Shown here in pieces: positions 46,686 through 59,400 of a DNA stretch of 64,000 bases (its first letter is position 1; each line of letters starts with the position of its first letter). This DNA is from Bryopsis sp. KO-2023 (Eukaryota > Chlorophyta > Ulvophyceae > Bryopsidales > Bryopsidaceae), in contig BSYQ01000009.1 in the NCBI GenBank assembly GCA_030272585.1, positions 1,240,001-1,304,000 on the forward strand, in the 5' to 3' direction. Below the pieces are notes generated by a model that was not told the DNA's origin, did not search any database, and saw only the letters and a program-made list of their open reading frames with translations. The position numbers and the translations under genes were made by a program.

Positions 46686-48916
46686 TTAGATGATACGAAC
46701 CTCGTCCAAGCAAAATTCAACATTTTTATGTTCTCCATCATTTTCAAACACAATTCTGTTGACACCGCTTAATTTCAATTCCCCTTTGCATCTGAAATCA
46801 GAGAAGGGAAGCCGGAACATGAGCCATTCGCCAGATTTTCCCAGCGGGGTGTGGGAAGCCAGAGGAACTTTGAAATTGCAGAATTTAGAGGGTATGGTGA
46901 AGGCCCCCGTTTTGCTGTATTCCAAATCGTGCATCTGGGATAAGTACACTCCTAAGTCCATCACATTTCCTGAAAACCCACAGCTCACTGGTTAAATTTT
47001 GATGCAAACCCTTGACATTCACTCAGAATTGGAGTGGGTTTTTTATTTCGGGGAGGGGGGGGGGATAGCCTCCCTTTTAAAGTAAATCTGAAGTGAATCT
47101 TTTGTTAACTTTTGAAAAGGAGTACCACATGACCAGCTTCAAAAAAAAAAAAAATCCTTCAATTTATGGCCTTGATTCCATAACAAGAAGTGAAACCAGG
47201 TCTGTTGTGTTGGCATGAACTCACCACCGAGGGACTCGATCTCTGTATATCTCGGTCGAATCCAGAACTCCAATGAATGTTTGTTTTTCAATGGTTGAAA
47301 TCCTTCCTTTTCGCAACCCCTGTTTCAAAAAATCAACATTCCAGGAATATCCCAGCAGTAGATGCTGTCAACATTCACCATATCTTGAAAAGATGCCCTT
47401 GTCGTTTTGGAGGATATTATAAGCGTTTGTTAAATATACCTGTTTTGGGTAAATTTAACTTTTTTCTTGAGTTTTCCACCTTAAAAATTGGAAAAAAAAG
47501 TGCTGGTGGCCCAGAGAAAGAAAATGGATATAGAACTAAACAAGTTTTAATTCACAGAAATTTAAGAAAAGCATCTGTGATTTTGATAATTTTTTCCGTA
47601 GTTGCACCTGCAGTAGAAGCCGAGACCACCTCCTGGTGTAAGAATTAAGCAAGTTGCAGTGGACTGGTAAAGCCCTTCATGTTGAGCAAACAAGACGGAT
47701 TCTTTTTCTCCGTAAGATCCCCAGCCCCAGCCCGCCCCAGGTCTATCTCCATAAATAGTGCCAGAAATATAAGGTTTCCCGGTGTACAAAGGCTCACGGG
47801 TGACACAGCCAACAGGTCTGACAAAGCCAGAAGCAGCCTTTCAAAAAAACACTCTCATTCCAGAATCGAACAGAGGACACACAGAGTTGAGCAGCCATAA
47901 CATGGATTTCTGATATTTGTTTGGTACACAAACCCATGCCAAAATAAGGTCATCCACCCACACCTGCATAAAAACTGCTTCCAGGCACTCGAAATTCAAG
48001 ATCCCTGGAAAAACACACATATCCAGTTTTGTACAAAGAGTCGACCCCCACCTGTATTCCATCATCATGTTTCCGTAGAGCGGATGTGCCAATTTGTTGA
48101 AAGCCCAAAATGATAGATCGAAATGAGGGAGAGGCCCACAACATGACGCTTGCTTTCTCCCCCCAATGTACACACAAGGGCAAGAATCAATTATGGTGAT
48201 GAAAATGGATTCAACATCTTCACGGCACTGTGTGTATTTCAGCTCCTTGTATTCATCGGGTTTCCCTGGCCATGGCCTGCCTTCCGGGTCCCGCAAATTA
48301 TGGACAAATCTTGGCAAGTAGTATCCATCATAGATGGAGCTGGGGGTAACCCCATCACCGTTCAATATAACCCCAGTCTTGCACCGAATTTCGTAGCACC
48401 GCCCACAGCTTCCTGCAACAAATCCCTCATTTAATTTTTTGGATTGGTGTTCCATTTCTTTCCAGTGGACACTGTATGTTTCAAAGAGCGCAGAAATAAT
48501 CAGCAATGTCCCCAGTGAGGACACGTGCCAGGTCGGGAGTGCACGGATCGCATGGAACAGCAATGGCACGATTTCGAAGAAAAGTAAAACAACACACATC
48601 AGCATTGCATCGCTTCGCGAGGCTGTGCGGGATGTGTGCGCGAATTTGAAAGCTCCTTGCCTGTGTGCTCGACCATCGAGTCGGACACCGCGCCCACGCC
48701 ATCAAACGGCAGCGGGAACCATGCGTCAGATGGTTGCGCGCCCGCAATCCTATCCAAATAGCCGCAGCTGTTCCCGTAGAGATAGCCAAATTTCCCAGGA
48801 GGAAACGCCGCCTTCCAGTAATCCGGAGCATCGAAGTAGGTGGCCCCCGCCGTTTTCCAGCCATCAGTGGAGGCCCATGCGGGTGACGCCGCCACCAACA
48901 GTAGCAAGAGCCACAT
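46686..48916 (-). CDS. Expansin-like paralog 2, decayed 3' end
   Basis: Tandem copy of the 43067-45049 gene with the same exon plan: 48661-48916 (signal peptide MWLLLLLVAASPAWA), 48052-48412 (GSCGRCYEIRC, TIIDSCPC, HFDLSFWAF), 47608-47837 (GLYQSTATCLILTPGGG), 47225-47319 (KHSLEFWIRPRYTE), and 46686 to about 47028. The same GC donor (ACAG/GCAAGG) ends exon 1, and the exon 2-3 join is again one base out of phase. Exon 5 has lost frame relative to paralog 1: it has small length differences and, in the frame that gives SCGFSG and VEFCLDEVRII, a TAA at 46992-46994 where paralog 1 has CAA. The D1 domain is intact, so it may make a shortened protein, or be a young pseudogene. Confidence 0.72.
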
Positions 48917-51657
48917 GAGCGCTGGAGTGGGGTTCAAACGGGAAAAGCCTTGAATTGCAAGCTGCAAACGAATCACCCCTCCCTGTTTTCTGCCCTGAAC
49001 AATCCGCCGTCGCTGTGAGAAAGGGCTGTGAGAACCACCAGATCCTGAAGCGGTTTTCGACCCATTTTATATGCGTTCCAAGCTTTCGTTTGTCCCCAAC
49101 AGCATGCAAAAGATTTTTCGAAGGCTCTTTCTCAGGCGGGTGCACCTCAACGCCCACGTCAGCCCAAGAAACTGATATGAAAAGACTGAGCCGCGCATTA
49201 TCCTTGCTGAAAACGTGGGAAAGAGTTGGTGGAACCACAGCGCAACGCTGCAATCAGATCACCCAACTCAACTCAAGCCGCACTGGGTAGACGCTCACAA
49301 TGCACTTAACTTCGTTTGAATGGATAGAGTTGAGGAGGCACTCGTATTATGTTCCCAGGATACCTTAGCAATTACAACCAAACTTCATCCGTTGTGTTCA
49401 AAGCATATGCATGTACAACAAGAGGCAGAAACACCCCCCACAACAACACACATTCCCCTCACAGACACAAACCCCGCTTCTCAGGAACCTTCTCAGGAAC
49501 CGCCTCTCGACATAAAAAGCTGACACCCCATTGACTTCCATTGTTAGGTTGGATACCCATTTCCTGAACTCTGCTTTCACAGCCACCCCCGACAACCCCC
49601 TCCCCCTTTTTCCTTTTCCCACATGTTGAAGTAGGGGTAAATAACGTCAGAAATTGAAAACCACAACACATACAATCAATATAAAACTCATTCCCCCATT
49701 CACCAGAACTTCTTGGACATAAAAACACCTCATTTTTTTTTCTCTCTTGTGTTTGTCTTTATCAATTGACCTTGACAAGGCAGAATCCCCCCCTTTTTCC
49801 TCCAGCCCTACCCTTGTTCATCCCCATATATATTTTTCCCCCAATTCTTACACTCCGCTCCTTTTTCTTTTTACCCACCCCTATATTATGGTATAATACC
49901 CCAATCCAAACAGCTCTTTCCACAACCTTTTCTTGTAGTTGCCAATAATCTGGACAAACACCCCTTACCCAAAATTAAAAAAACGAAAAAAAAAAGAAAT
50001 CCAGAGAGGAAAAATTGGCTGCCCCCTTTTTCTTTATGTCTTTTTTTCAGAATCGCAATAAAAAGGAAATAAAAAAAAAACTATCGTTACCTATAAAACC
50101 ACCCCCGTCTTCGTTTAGCCAACAAACCCCTTTTTCGATCTCATGCATTGAGGATTTTGTACAGTGCATGTTATATTGCCTTTCCTTCCAAACCCCCTCT
50201 CTGCAAATATATTTTTCCCTTTTCTTTCTGTTTTTCCTTTGCAACTCACAAGTACACCACACTACGCTGTCCCTCCCCTTTTTTTCCCCCGCATTCTTCA
50301 ACCAAATCTAAACAATTTTGTTTTTTCTGAATGCACCTCGTTCTGGCCTGGTGGTGCGAAATCATGTATCGTTACTTCTGTATTTCTTTCTCTTTTTTTT
50401 TTTCATAGTTTTGCTGTTTTATATATCCCAAAAGCTAAAACTTCCTTCGCCTCACCTTTTGTTTTTGCTAAAATTGCAAATCACATTATCACAAATGGAA
50501 CCCAGAAACCCAAAATTAGAAGCTGCCCCCTCTCCCCCCCCCTCCCTCTTTTTTTCCCCCCAAACTGCTATCTTGTAGGTTCTCTCACACTGCAGTCAGA
50601 CCTCAAAGAAAATGAAAACTACGAAAAATACAAATAGGAAAAAAAAAATCGAAAAGGATAGACAGACCCAACCCACACACAGACCCCATAACCACGTCAT
50701 TCGAATTTCACCTTAGCATTTTACCAAACCAATTCTTGCCAATGCATTCGTTCCCTGGGGATTGGGTCTTGCAAGACTCTGAATTGAACAAAAAGGAAAA
50801 CAAAACATAAAACACATGAGATGGGGAGGGCGTTGTATTTTTTTTTCACAACACGTTGCCAAACCCATTCACGTATTTCATGTTTTCTTTTCTTGTCTGA
50901 ATCACCAACCTCCCAACCAAAGCGTTCCCTCACACACACAAAAAAATCAACAATATACCCATTTAAGTCGAAAAACACCAGATATAAAAACAAAACACAT
51001 ATCCATTCCTTCTCCCCCACTTATGCACCTTCCACTGAGAAAGAATGCAACGAGGGTCATGCTTAAAATGTTTGAACAGAGGATATATTTGTTGTTTCTT
51101 TTCTTTCGTATTTCCCACTCATATCCTTTTTTTTTCTCTCTTTCACAAACACAACATCGTCTGTTTGGGACCTACACAATATGTGGGTTTCTTTTTCTTT
51201 TTTTTCTTCTTTTTGTTTTTACCCATTGATACAGAAACTCCTTTTCCAAATACAATGTCCCGAAATTTGTTTGGATTTCTTTTTTTTTTCCGATTAAAAA
51301 TGCAAGGTCAACGAACGCCAAGCAGCAAGCAGCTTCCCCACAGTTTCTTTTTCAGCAGCACTCACTCCCCAGCATAAAAATCAGGGTATTTTGTTTGTTT
51401 TCTTTTTCTTTTTCCCTTCTTCCTATGAGAAATAACATGGTTTCTTTGTCATCAAGGGGGGGGAAGGGGATGCAGCCCAGTACGGAATACAGGCATTTTT
51501 CCCCCAAATTGTAGTTCATCTTTTTTTTCCATCAGTCGAAATGCCTTGATTTTGATTTCATTAACGTGTGCAACATATTCCCCACTCAACTCAAACACAG
51601 GAAGTTTTTTTTTTGATAATTCTTTCAGCTCGTTGGCAAATCGTGGGTAGAAAAATA
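48917..51657. other. Intergenic, long polypyrimidine tract
   Basis: 48917-49250 is the upstream region of paralog 2. From about 49560 to 51450 the plus strand is strongly C/T-rich with T7-10 runs, so transcripts from the minus-strand KH gene running into it would be purine-rich. Frames here (for example 50015-50637) are translations of that skew. No gene was recognised. Confidence 0.65.
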
Positions 51658-53915
51658 TTAATTGTTGTGGCGACCACCCCCATTGTCGGAAACCCCGACT
51701 TTCTGGCACACCATGCACATTGCCAAATTCACCGATTCAAGCGAACCAGTGATTGTGACCTTTCGACATCCAGTTTCGGGATTGACATCGTCTCGTTCGG
51801 AAACCTTCACTCTTGCGCCAGAAACCTGCCAAAAAAACACATTCCTTCATCAACTCAAGTCCACTTCTGAGAATTAAAACAGCCAAAAAAATAATATTAA
51901 GAAAAAAGGAAATAATGGGAAAAAATTGACATTTGCACATACCTGAGTGATTTCTGCAATATTTCTCCCTCGGCGACCAAGTACAGCTCCAGCATCTGTG
52001 TTGGAGACATCCAGCACCAACATCGAATTGGACTGGGCAAGAGGGGCGACTGCATCCAAAAAACATCCCGACGGTTGTTCACAACCCCCAAATATCACTT
52101 TCCACATTTCACCACTTTCAGAAAAAAAATAAAAATCTGCTGTTGAATTTACCACCAAACATAATATCATGGAAGAAGGGAGCAACTCATCATTAAAAAT
52201 TTAGTCTAAAAAGAATCAAGAATCAATGGAGCGTGCCAATTGATAGGATTTGGGACACGAAGCACATCTAGTGGAGATCCAGGAAATACCATTGTTATAA
52301 CCTCTCAAACCTTTCATTGGGGGAAAGAAGCTACACTTCCTATTATAAAATTTCTTATTATTCCCCCCTTCATCACTTGGATAAACTATGTTTGACTATG
52401 AAAGACGAGCAGGCACACAAAAAAAACGCCCTCTCGGTGAACTCGCCAATATCAGTCTCAGGGATTTTTCTTCATTATGGAAACGACCAAACCACCATCG
52501 GAAGCACCATTGCTAACACCCTTTGATGACACCCATCAATAATTAGCCGCCGATTTAGAGAAATGCAGAAATATATTATATATATATAAATAATACCCAC
52601 CCAATTGATTCATGTTGGACAAATGGGACGATCCACTCCTGTAACGAGAGCCCGGCGAAAGTGGCTGTTCCGCATATTCATCATATTTTGGGTCTTCCGA
52701 TAACTACATCATGAACCCACAAAAACATTGGCATCCACAAAAGCGTTGGCTGAGCCATGCACCCTCCACGCCACAGCACCAACACCATATCACGTTTGCA
52801 ATAAATACCTTGCTCAAAATCAAGCCGAAAGCCCTCATTATCTGACTGGTAGTCCCCTTAACGGTCACCAATCGCTCCGACACCCCAGGCAACAAACTCT
52901 CTTGTCCCTGAATCCTGTAACATAACCAAAAGTCAACCCAAGCCTGTTCGGGGAATATCGTTAAAGCCCCACAAAATACAACACAAACACTGCCACAGTT
53001 ACCTGATGTCAGCCTTGCAGTCATCCATGAAAGCACGAACGGTGCCACCACCTTTCCCAATGATAGCTCCACACAAGCGGATGGGTATGCACAGCTTAAC
53101 CTACAAGTTGAACAAGCAAGAGTCTTGAACACCCCCCCACTGTACCAACTCCATCCCATCCATCCCATCCACCAAAGCTCTTGTCACCCAGTGAAAGATT
53201 CAAATGTTTGGGATAAAAGAAGGGGGATTTTCCCTAGGGAGTGGGGACAAGGAGCCGAGCTGTGTACCGCGACGTACCTGCAAGACGTCGTCATCCTCCG
53301 TGTCGTCTTCCACACCGCTTCCCACAGTTTCCTCGCGGACTTTGCCCAAAACAAGGTGTACGGCTGTCAGTACCGCATGTAGCGTTCCCGATATCACAGC
53401 GATCCTTTCCTTGGTGGCTGAACAACCAAAGTCCACAACATAGACTTAGTCGAGTTTCTGCTGACCACCACGGAGCAAACACTCTGCTCGTGTCAAATTT
53501 CGTGAACTTTAGCTTTGACTCGACGCGGGATGACGTCACACCTGGGAAGTACTCGCCAGCCCTGGAAAGCTGGATGCGTGCTTGTGACGACTGTTGAAAC
53601 TCACTTATCGTTGAGCCGCCCTGCACGCGAACACCGAACAGTGTGAGAATCGCTCACGTGGGAAACCAGATCTCTACGAAGTTCAGGGGACCAACTTCCG
53701 ACTCGCAGACACGCACCTTGCCGATGATGGAGCCCGCGACAGAGTTTGCGACGAGTAGCTTCAAGACAGCCTTTTGATCCCCGCTCGCAGCGTAAAAGTC
53801 CCCACCTAGAATCCACCACCACCAGAAAAACGAGGTTGACGCATCTCAGTCGCGCAAAAAAGTTGGCAGCGAGCAGGCAATTCGCCCCGTGAAAGCCACC
53901 AATACCTTCAGACAT
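51658..53915 (-). CDS. Three-KH RNA-binding protein (PCBP/NOVA type)
   Basis: K-homology protein of the PCBP/NOVA/hnRNP-K kind, binding C- or pyrimidine-rich single-stranded RNA. Exons: about 53906-53915 (possible start MSEG; an upstream extension is possible), 53717-53805, 53542-53620, 53278-53417, 53003-53100, 52809-52914, 52601-52703, 51943-52049, 51658-51825. KH1: LVANSVAGSIIGK, then GGSTISEFQQSSQARIQLS and ERIAVISGT. KH2: LCIPIRLCGAIIGKGGGTVR, then SERLVTVKGT. KH3: LVLDVSNTDAGAVLGRRGRN, then GARVKVSERDD and RKVTITGSLESV. GXXG loops are GKGG-type in KH1-2 and GRRG in KH3. A Ser/Tyr-rich linker lies between KH2 and KH3. Confidence 0.87.
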
Positions 53916-54855
53916 GGCTCCGTTGTTACCTGCACTATTCTCCTGGTCAACCTGAGGTCAAAATCAAGGCCGGGAGTTGAGAATCAAGCTCACTGAACAC
54001 GATGTACTGCAACAAACGCGAGATTTGCAAGCGATGGGGACGCCCGACACGTTTTTCTCACCATTTCTCCTTGCCACTGCTGGTTGGGTAAGTACGAACC
54101 TCCAATCTCAGCGAGCACCGGCTCCCCCGAAGCAAGAACTGCCTGATCCGCCAGGGTGAACGCGTTCGTTTTACAATAGATGAAAACAGGGGCAAAACTG
54201 GGAATCAACCCTGAGCGCTAGCACACAATCTTCCTTCGTCAACAACTGGCTTGCTTTCGCAGAATGGATTTTTCTCGTTGGTGGCCTGGCCAAATTGTTG
54301 TCAGCGCTGACAGACGGAAAACCTCGGGGACGGTGAGTCAGGCTGAAACAGATGGCATCGACCCCACATGCGGTCACACATTCACTGTCCCTGACAGATG
54401 TCAAATTTCTGATCCAGTAATGAAAAACCGTCTGGGCGGTACGTCTTCGCCCAGGTCAGGCCTAATTATAGATCCGCCACAACGCCCTGTCGGCGCGTGT
54501 TCGACTTTCTGTTTTTTGAGGACGTCGTCGGCTCGTTTTTTTCGACAAGTTTTTTTTCTCCCTGCGTGTGCGTTTCCCCGTCTCTCGGATCGCTTCGGGT
54601 GATACAAAACATCACGGAGATGTCAATTTACTAGCTGCTTTCAACCGCGGGGGAGCCAAATTGTGGTGGGGAACGAAGTGTGTGAGTTACGCATAGTAAC
54701 GCTTGAAGCGTACAGAAACTGGCACGTCCGACGCCTTCGTTTTCCTGGACGAAACGCTCACAGACAAGCCCCCCACTCCCCCTTTTTTCCGCAGCGCTCT
54801 GGCGAGACAGTTTGACGTGTTTTAGATAACACTTCCTGTGGTCCAGCTCGGGAAT
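53916..54855. other. Divergent region, KH gene / HAUS1
   Basis: Separates the two starts. A plus-strand pair, ATG at about 54035 with a GTAAGT donor near 54089 and an acceptor at about 54262, can be read but no recognisable protein results. It probably holds 5' UTRs and promoters. Confidence 0.4.
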
Positions 54856-56462
54856 ATGGCGACGCCGATGGAAGCCATCGAATTCACTCCCGACCCCGTC
54901 GAATCAAGTCCATACCAGGACCCTGTAGCCCAACAGCTGTTGCAAAAGCACTCTTTGCGATACGAATTTCGACACGGCAGGGAGGTCGAAGCAGTGCGGC
55001 ATCTGGCGGAGAGTCTGGAGGGCAAGGAGACCGAGGCCGAATTATGGATGGAGCACGCGCTGGCGACCACTAGGGAGTACAGAGAGGAAGGTAGGCTGCT
55101 TTGAGAAGCTAGAACCAAAAACTTCGGGGACGCATCGACGTCTACGAATCGCTCGAGCAAAAATTGGTTTTTCATGTTTGCATGACGCCCATGCAGGCGT
55201 TAGGGTGCCAACCCTCAGCCACAAGAAGAGGTCCATTGGTTTTTCTTGAAGATAATTATTCTTTCAAAAAACTCTTGGGAAATAAAAACTCTCCCTTCCC
55301 ATCTCAAAAGAAACCAAGGACAGAAAAGTGACAAGGAAGGAAATGTTTTATTTTTTTCACAGGGGATAGACTGGCTGAGCAACTGGAAGTAGTTGGAATA
55401 TCGAAAGACATTCTGGACACCGATGCCACCACCAATTTGGAATTTGTGGCAAATGCTGCCGAAATTCTTGGCACCAGGGAGGCTGGCTCTCAAGAAATGC
55501 TGCTCTGCTGGACAGACCTCGTCATCGATGACATCGAAAGCAAGGAAGAACATGTAGGTTTCTTTATTTATTTTAAGTAAATAAAATAATTATTAATTTT
55601 ACTTTTTTCTCTTCTCTGGCATTAACACTTCAAAGTCCTACCTTTGGGGCTGACCAATGCTGCTCCAGCTCGCAACATAAAAATATGAACATGGTGAATG
55701 CGTGCATTGGCTAGCTTTTTTACTGGTATTAGTATTACAGATGTTGATCGAATCCGATTCTGTTGGTGGGATATGCCCATGTGGTGGTGCGTCAGTCATG
55801 CAAGCCAGTGTCCAATCGGTTGAAATTAAAACAGTCTCTTGGTCCCCTGTTTTTTTTTCTCATTTTTTGGTAGAGATCCTTGTCAAGATGCCTTTCGATG
55901 GCAAAGAGGGAATCCGAGCGAGCCACGGCTGTGGCCTCCCAGATGAAGTCTGCCGTTAATTTGATGAGGAAAAAGACCCATGATGCTGTGCGATTCGAAG
56001 AGGAAGCCGGAAAGTTCAAGCAGCAGGCTTTTGCAGATGGCAAAAGAGCGGAAGAAACCGCCCTTATGGAAAAAGAAAATCTGAAAAGCTCCGGATATGG
56101 AGAGAATGTAGGCGAAATGGCACATCATGTTGCAGACACTGTTGTTTTTTGGAACGGTTTATTCTTCTTTTTTTTAATTTTAATTTACTTGAAGTGTTGT
56201 TTTTTCGATGACAGTTTATTCTTTTTATTTTTTGTATAATTTTAATTTAATTTAATTTTTGTACCTACAGGTTCAGATTGATCGTCTCCTGGCCAGCTTG
56301 GAAGAATTGAAAGAAAAGAAATTGCAATTGGAGAGAGCAGATAAACAAAGGGCCATGTTCCACGATTTGCCATTGGATGTAGAAGGTGCCCGAGTGATGT
56401 TGGAAAATGCTCAACGGCATTACCAAGAAATTGCGCGAACCCTTGAAACAAAAACTGTATAA
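54856..56462 (+). CDS. HAUS1: HAUS1-like augmin subunit
   Basis: Subunit of the eight-part augmin (HAUS) complex, which recruits gamma-tubulin to spindle microtubules for branching nucleation. Four exons, all in phase: 54856-55090, 55363-55553, 55874-56106, 56271-56462. About 250 residues against 278 in human. Mostly helical coiled coil. Points of likeness to HAUS1: the segment DTDATTNLEFVANAAEILGT, a long central coiled coil (SQMKSAVNLMRKKTHDAVRF), and the C-terminal FHDLPLDVEGARVMLENAQ followed by a last helix. Coiled-coil proteins look alike, so a different augmin or kinetochore subunit is possible. Confidence 0.6.
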
Positions 56463-59400
56463 AACTAACCAAAATTAGAAAGCAAAGTAACAAAATTTTA
56501 GAGGAGGAGAGGATGGATTAACATTTAAATTGATGGTGGCAGGTTCACTTTCTTCTTGTTGGTGCTTTTTTTTGGGTGGGGTGAGGGGGTGTAGTGCTAA
56601 GGATGGTTTTCCATGTAAATTCTATGGAGGGATTGAATTGATCTGTTGCAATGTTAACCTGCCTATTTTACCTGTCGTGCAAGAAACAACTTGCAATATA
56701 AGATGGAGGTTTTTGAGGTGTGAAATTGAGGTGTGCATATTTACCAGAAGAATGGACCTTGATCATAATTGGAAAAAAAATAATGTGAATCATTCCTGAA
56801 TCACCAAATTCCACGAAATCGAGAAATGTTTTTTGTGGTTCCTTTCTTTTTTTCTTTTTCTTTTTTTTTCCTTGATCGGTGCCGGAATCTCGTGCAAACC
56901 ATTAATGTGAAGAATATAACAGTAATGGTGGATACATGCTTGCTAAACCAGAATTGGCGTCTTTCCATAAACAAAGAAGAAAAAAAACGCACCAGCTCAA
57001 GCAATACCATGGTGCCGTGAAAACTCCACTGAAAATAGCTTTTTAAAGTCGAAAGGACAACTGGTTCCAATCACGCAAATAGGTTTTTTTTTTTTTTTTC
57101 TTTTCTTTTTGTTTAATGCATAAAGGTGTTTAAAAAATTATGTACATCAAGCTGCTGAACACTTGGAACCTTTTTTTTTCCTCCCTCTCAGATAATAAAT
57201 TCGAACCACAGCGTCTTTTCCCTTGCTTTTTTTTTCTTTTTTTTTTTTAACTTTTTTTACCCAAAAAAAGAAAAAGAAACAACTCAAAGATCACCATCAT
57301 CGTTAACTTCATTCACTCCTTTTTGACGAAACCCAACAAAACGAAGGCTCGAGTGTGTTGATAAAACCCTCCCGAAACCCCTTCCCAACAAAAAAAACCA
57401 AAAAAAAAACAAAAATATAAATAAAGAAAAACAGCCCAGCACAGATGTGAAGAATGAAAACAAAACCAAAAACACAGTCGTGAATAGGATCTCGGGTGGG
57501 TCAGCGGCTACATTTATTTCTCGAAAACGAAATTTGCTTTTCATTTTCTCTCCGTGATGTTTCAACTCCTGTTTAATTTTCCATTGTTTAGCCTGTCCCT
57601 CCCCAAAAAACCCCACTCCCCCGCCCACCTTCAAATTTTTTTCGCCCGCTCACCAAAAAAGAAGAAAAAATTCCCTCTTTCTCTGCTTTCAGTTTTCTTT
57701 TCTTTGGTAGCATCTCACAGCTGCTTTTTTTTTTTCATTGGTCTCTTTTTTTCCTTTTTTTTTCTTTTCCTTGGAATATTTTTTAATTACATCTGTGCAT
57801 GTTTTCGTCAACCCACACCACAAGTCATCGAATCGTTTTCTTTCTTTTTCTTCTTTTTTGCTTTTTTTTTTTTCTCCCCTCCCATAACTTCCAAACTTAT
57901 CAATAAAAAGAAAGCCATTATTGCTTGCTCCTTATACAACTGATCACACACACAAACAAACCCCACACGTATACTGTAGCTGACAAAACAAGTTGCCCCT
58001 CAGCCTCGATTGATTGATGAAATGCAAGACTCCCCTGTTTTTTTGTTTTTTTTTTCTTGTGTACAATTCCTCTTTTTCTTTTTTCAACTCTTTCTTCTTT
58101 TTTTTCTTTTTTTTTTTGGCTTCAAATTTACAATGCTTATCCAACCACATGTTTTCAACGAAACGCTTTGCTTGTTTGTTTGTATTCACCCCACCCGACC
58201 CCCTCCCTCCCCCCCCCCTTCCCCCTTTTTTTTGATTTTTTTGATTTTTTTTTCTCCCTTTTCTTGGCGTTTCCCTTGGTCCTTGTACCCCCTCGTAATA
58301 AACTTTGCGAAAATATTCATTAACAAATATCGTATTTCCAATCAAAATCCAGATGTATTCCCCCCCCCCCCCCCCAAATTCTTTTCCTGTTTTTTTTGGG
58401 GGGATTCTTCACCCCCACCCCTGCACAAAAACATTATCGTCCGACAATACTGTATATTTTAAAAAATATGTATATTTTTTTTTGTTTCCTCCGAAAAATC
58501 AAGTTCCGAACCACACACACACACGCAAACACATTAACGAAACACTTCTTTTCTTTTTTTTCCTTTTTTTTCCTCCCTCTCCCTTTATAAAAACACTTAG
58601 TTTTTAGGGAACCGCGAAAATACAAAAAAAAAACACCACCACCACCACCAAAAAAAAAAAAAACATGACAATTTACCACCATGACGATATATTTCTTTCC
58701 CTTCTTCGCTTGTTTTTTTTTATGGTTCAGAAAATCCCGGCAAAAAAAGAAAAAAAAAATAACAAGTTACCACAACAAGTCAGCCATGTTCAGTAACGCA
58801 CACACACCAGATAATAGATTTTCCCCCTTGTTTTTTTTTTTCTTTCCTTCTTTACATTTTTCTACACCCCATCCCCCTCCAGATTTGTTTTTCTTTTGTT
58901 CAACCAGGGCGAGGCAAGCCAAACAAAAAACACACTCACGCACACACGCACTCCCCAAGATATTTATTGATTGAATCATCGGACAAGGTTTCGCTTTCTC
59001 CCTTTTTTTTAAATTAAAAAAACAAAACAGAAAAACAAAAGAACACCCTCGATGAACTTTGTTTTTTCATCCTGTCTTTGATTTTGTTTTTTGTTTTTCT
59101 TTTTTCCTTTTTTCCTTTTTTTTTCCCTCACACCATCTTCTTCTCAGCTAAATTACCATTTTTTTTTTCTCCTTATGGTGATAAAACACTTTCTTTTTTT
59201 TTTGTGCGTGTCCAGCGTGCTTTCGTCTTTTCTTTTCCCTTTTTTCTTTTTTTTTCCCCCTCTTCCAAGTGCACCTCCACAAACGACAAACCTTCGGTCA
59301 AAAAAATGTATAGATAACTGGAATTAACAAAAAAAGAAAGAAAACAACATCACATGGAATCGAAATGGTTGTTTTTAACATTGCACAGACATTGTCAACC

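Noticed and set aside
49766-51377. Several Phe/Leu/Ser-rich plus-strand frames
   Set aside because: Low-complexity translations of polypyrimidine DNA with no start, splice or family support.
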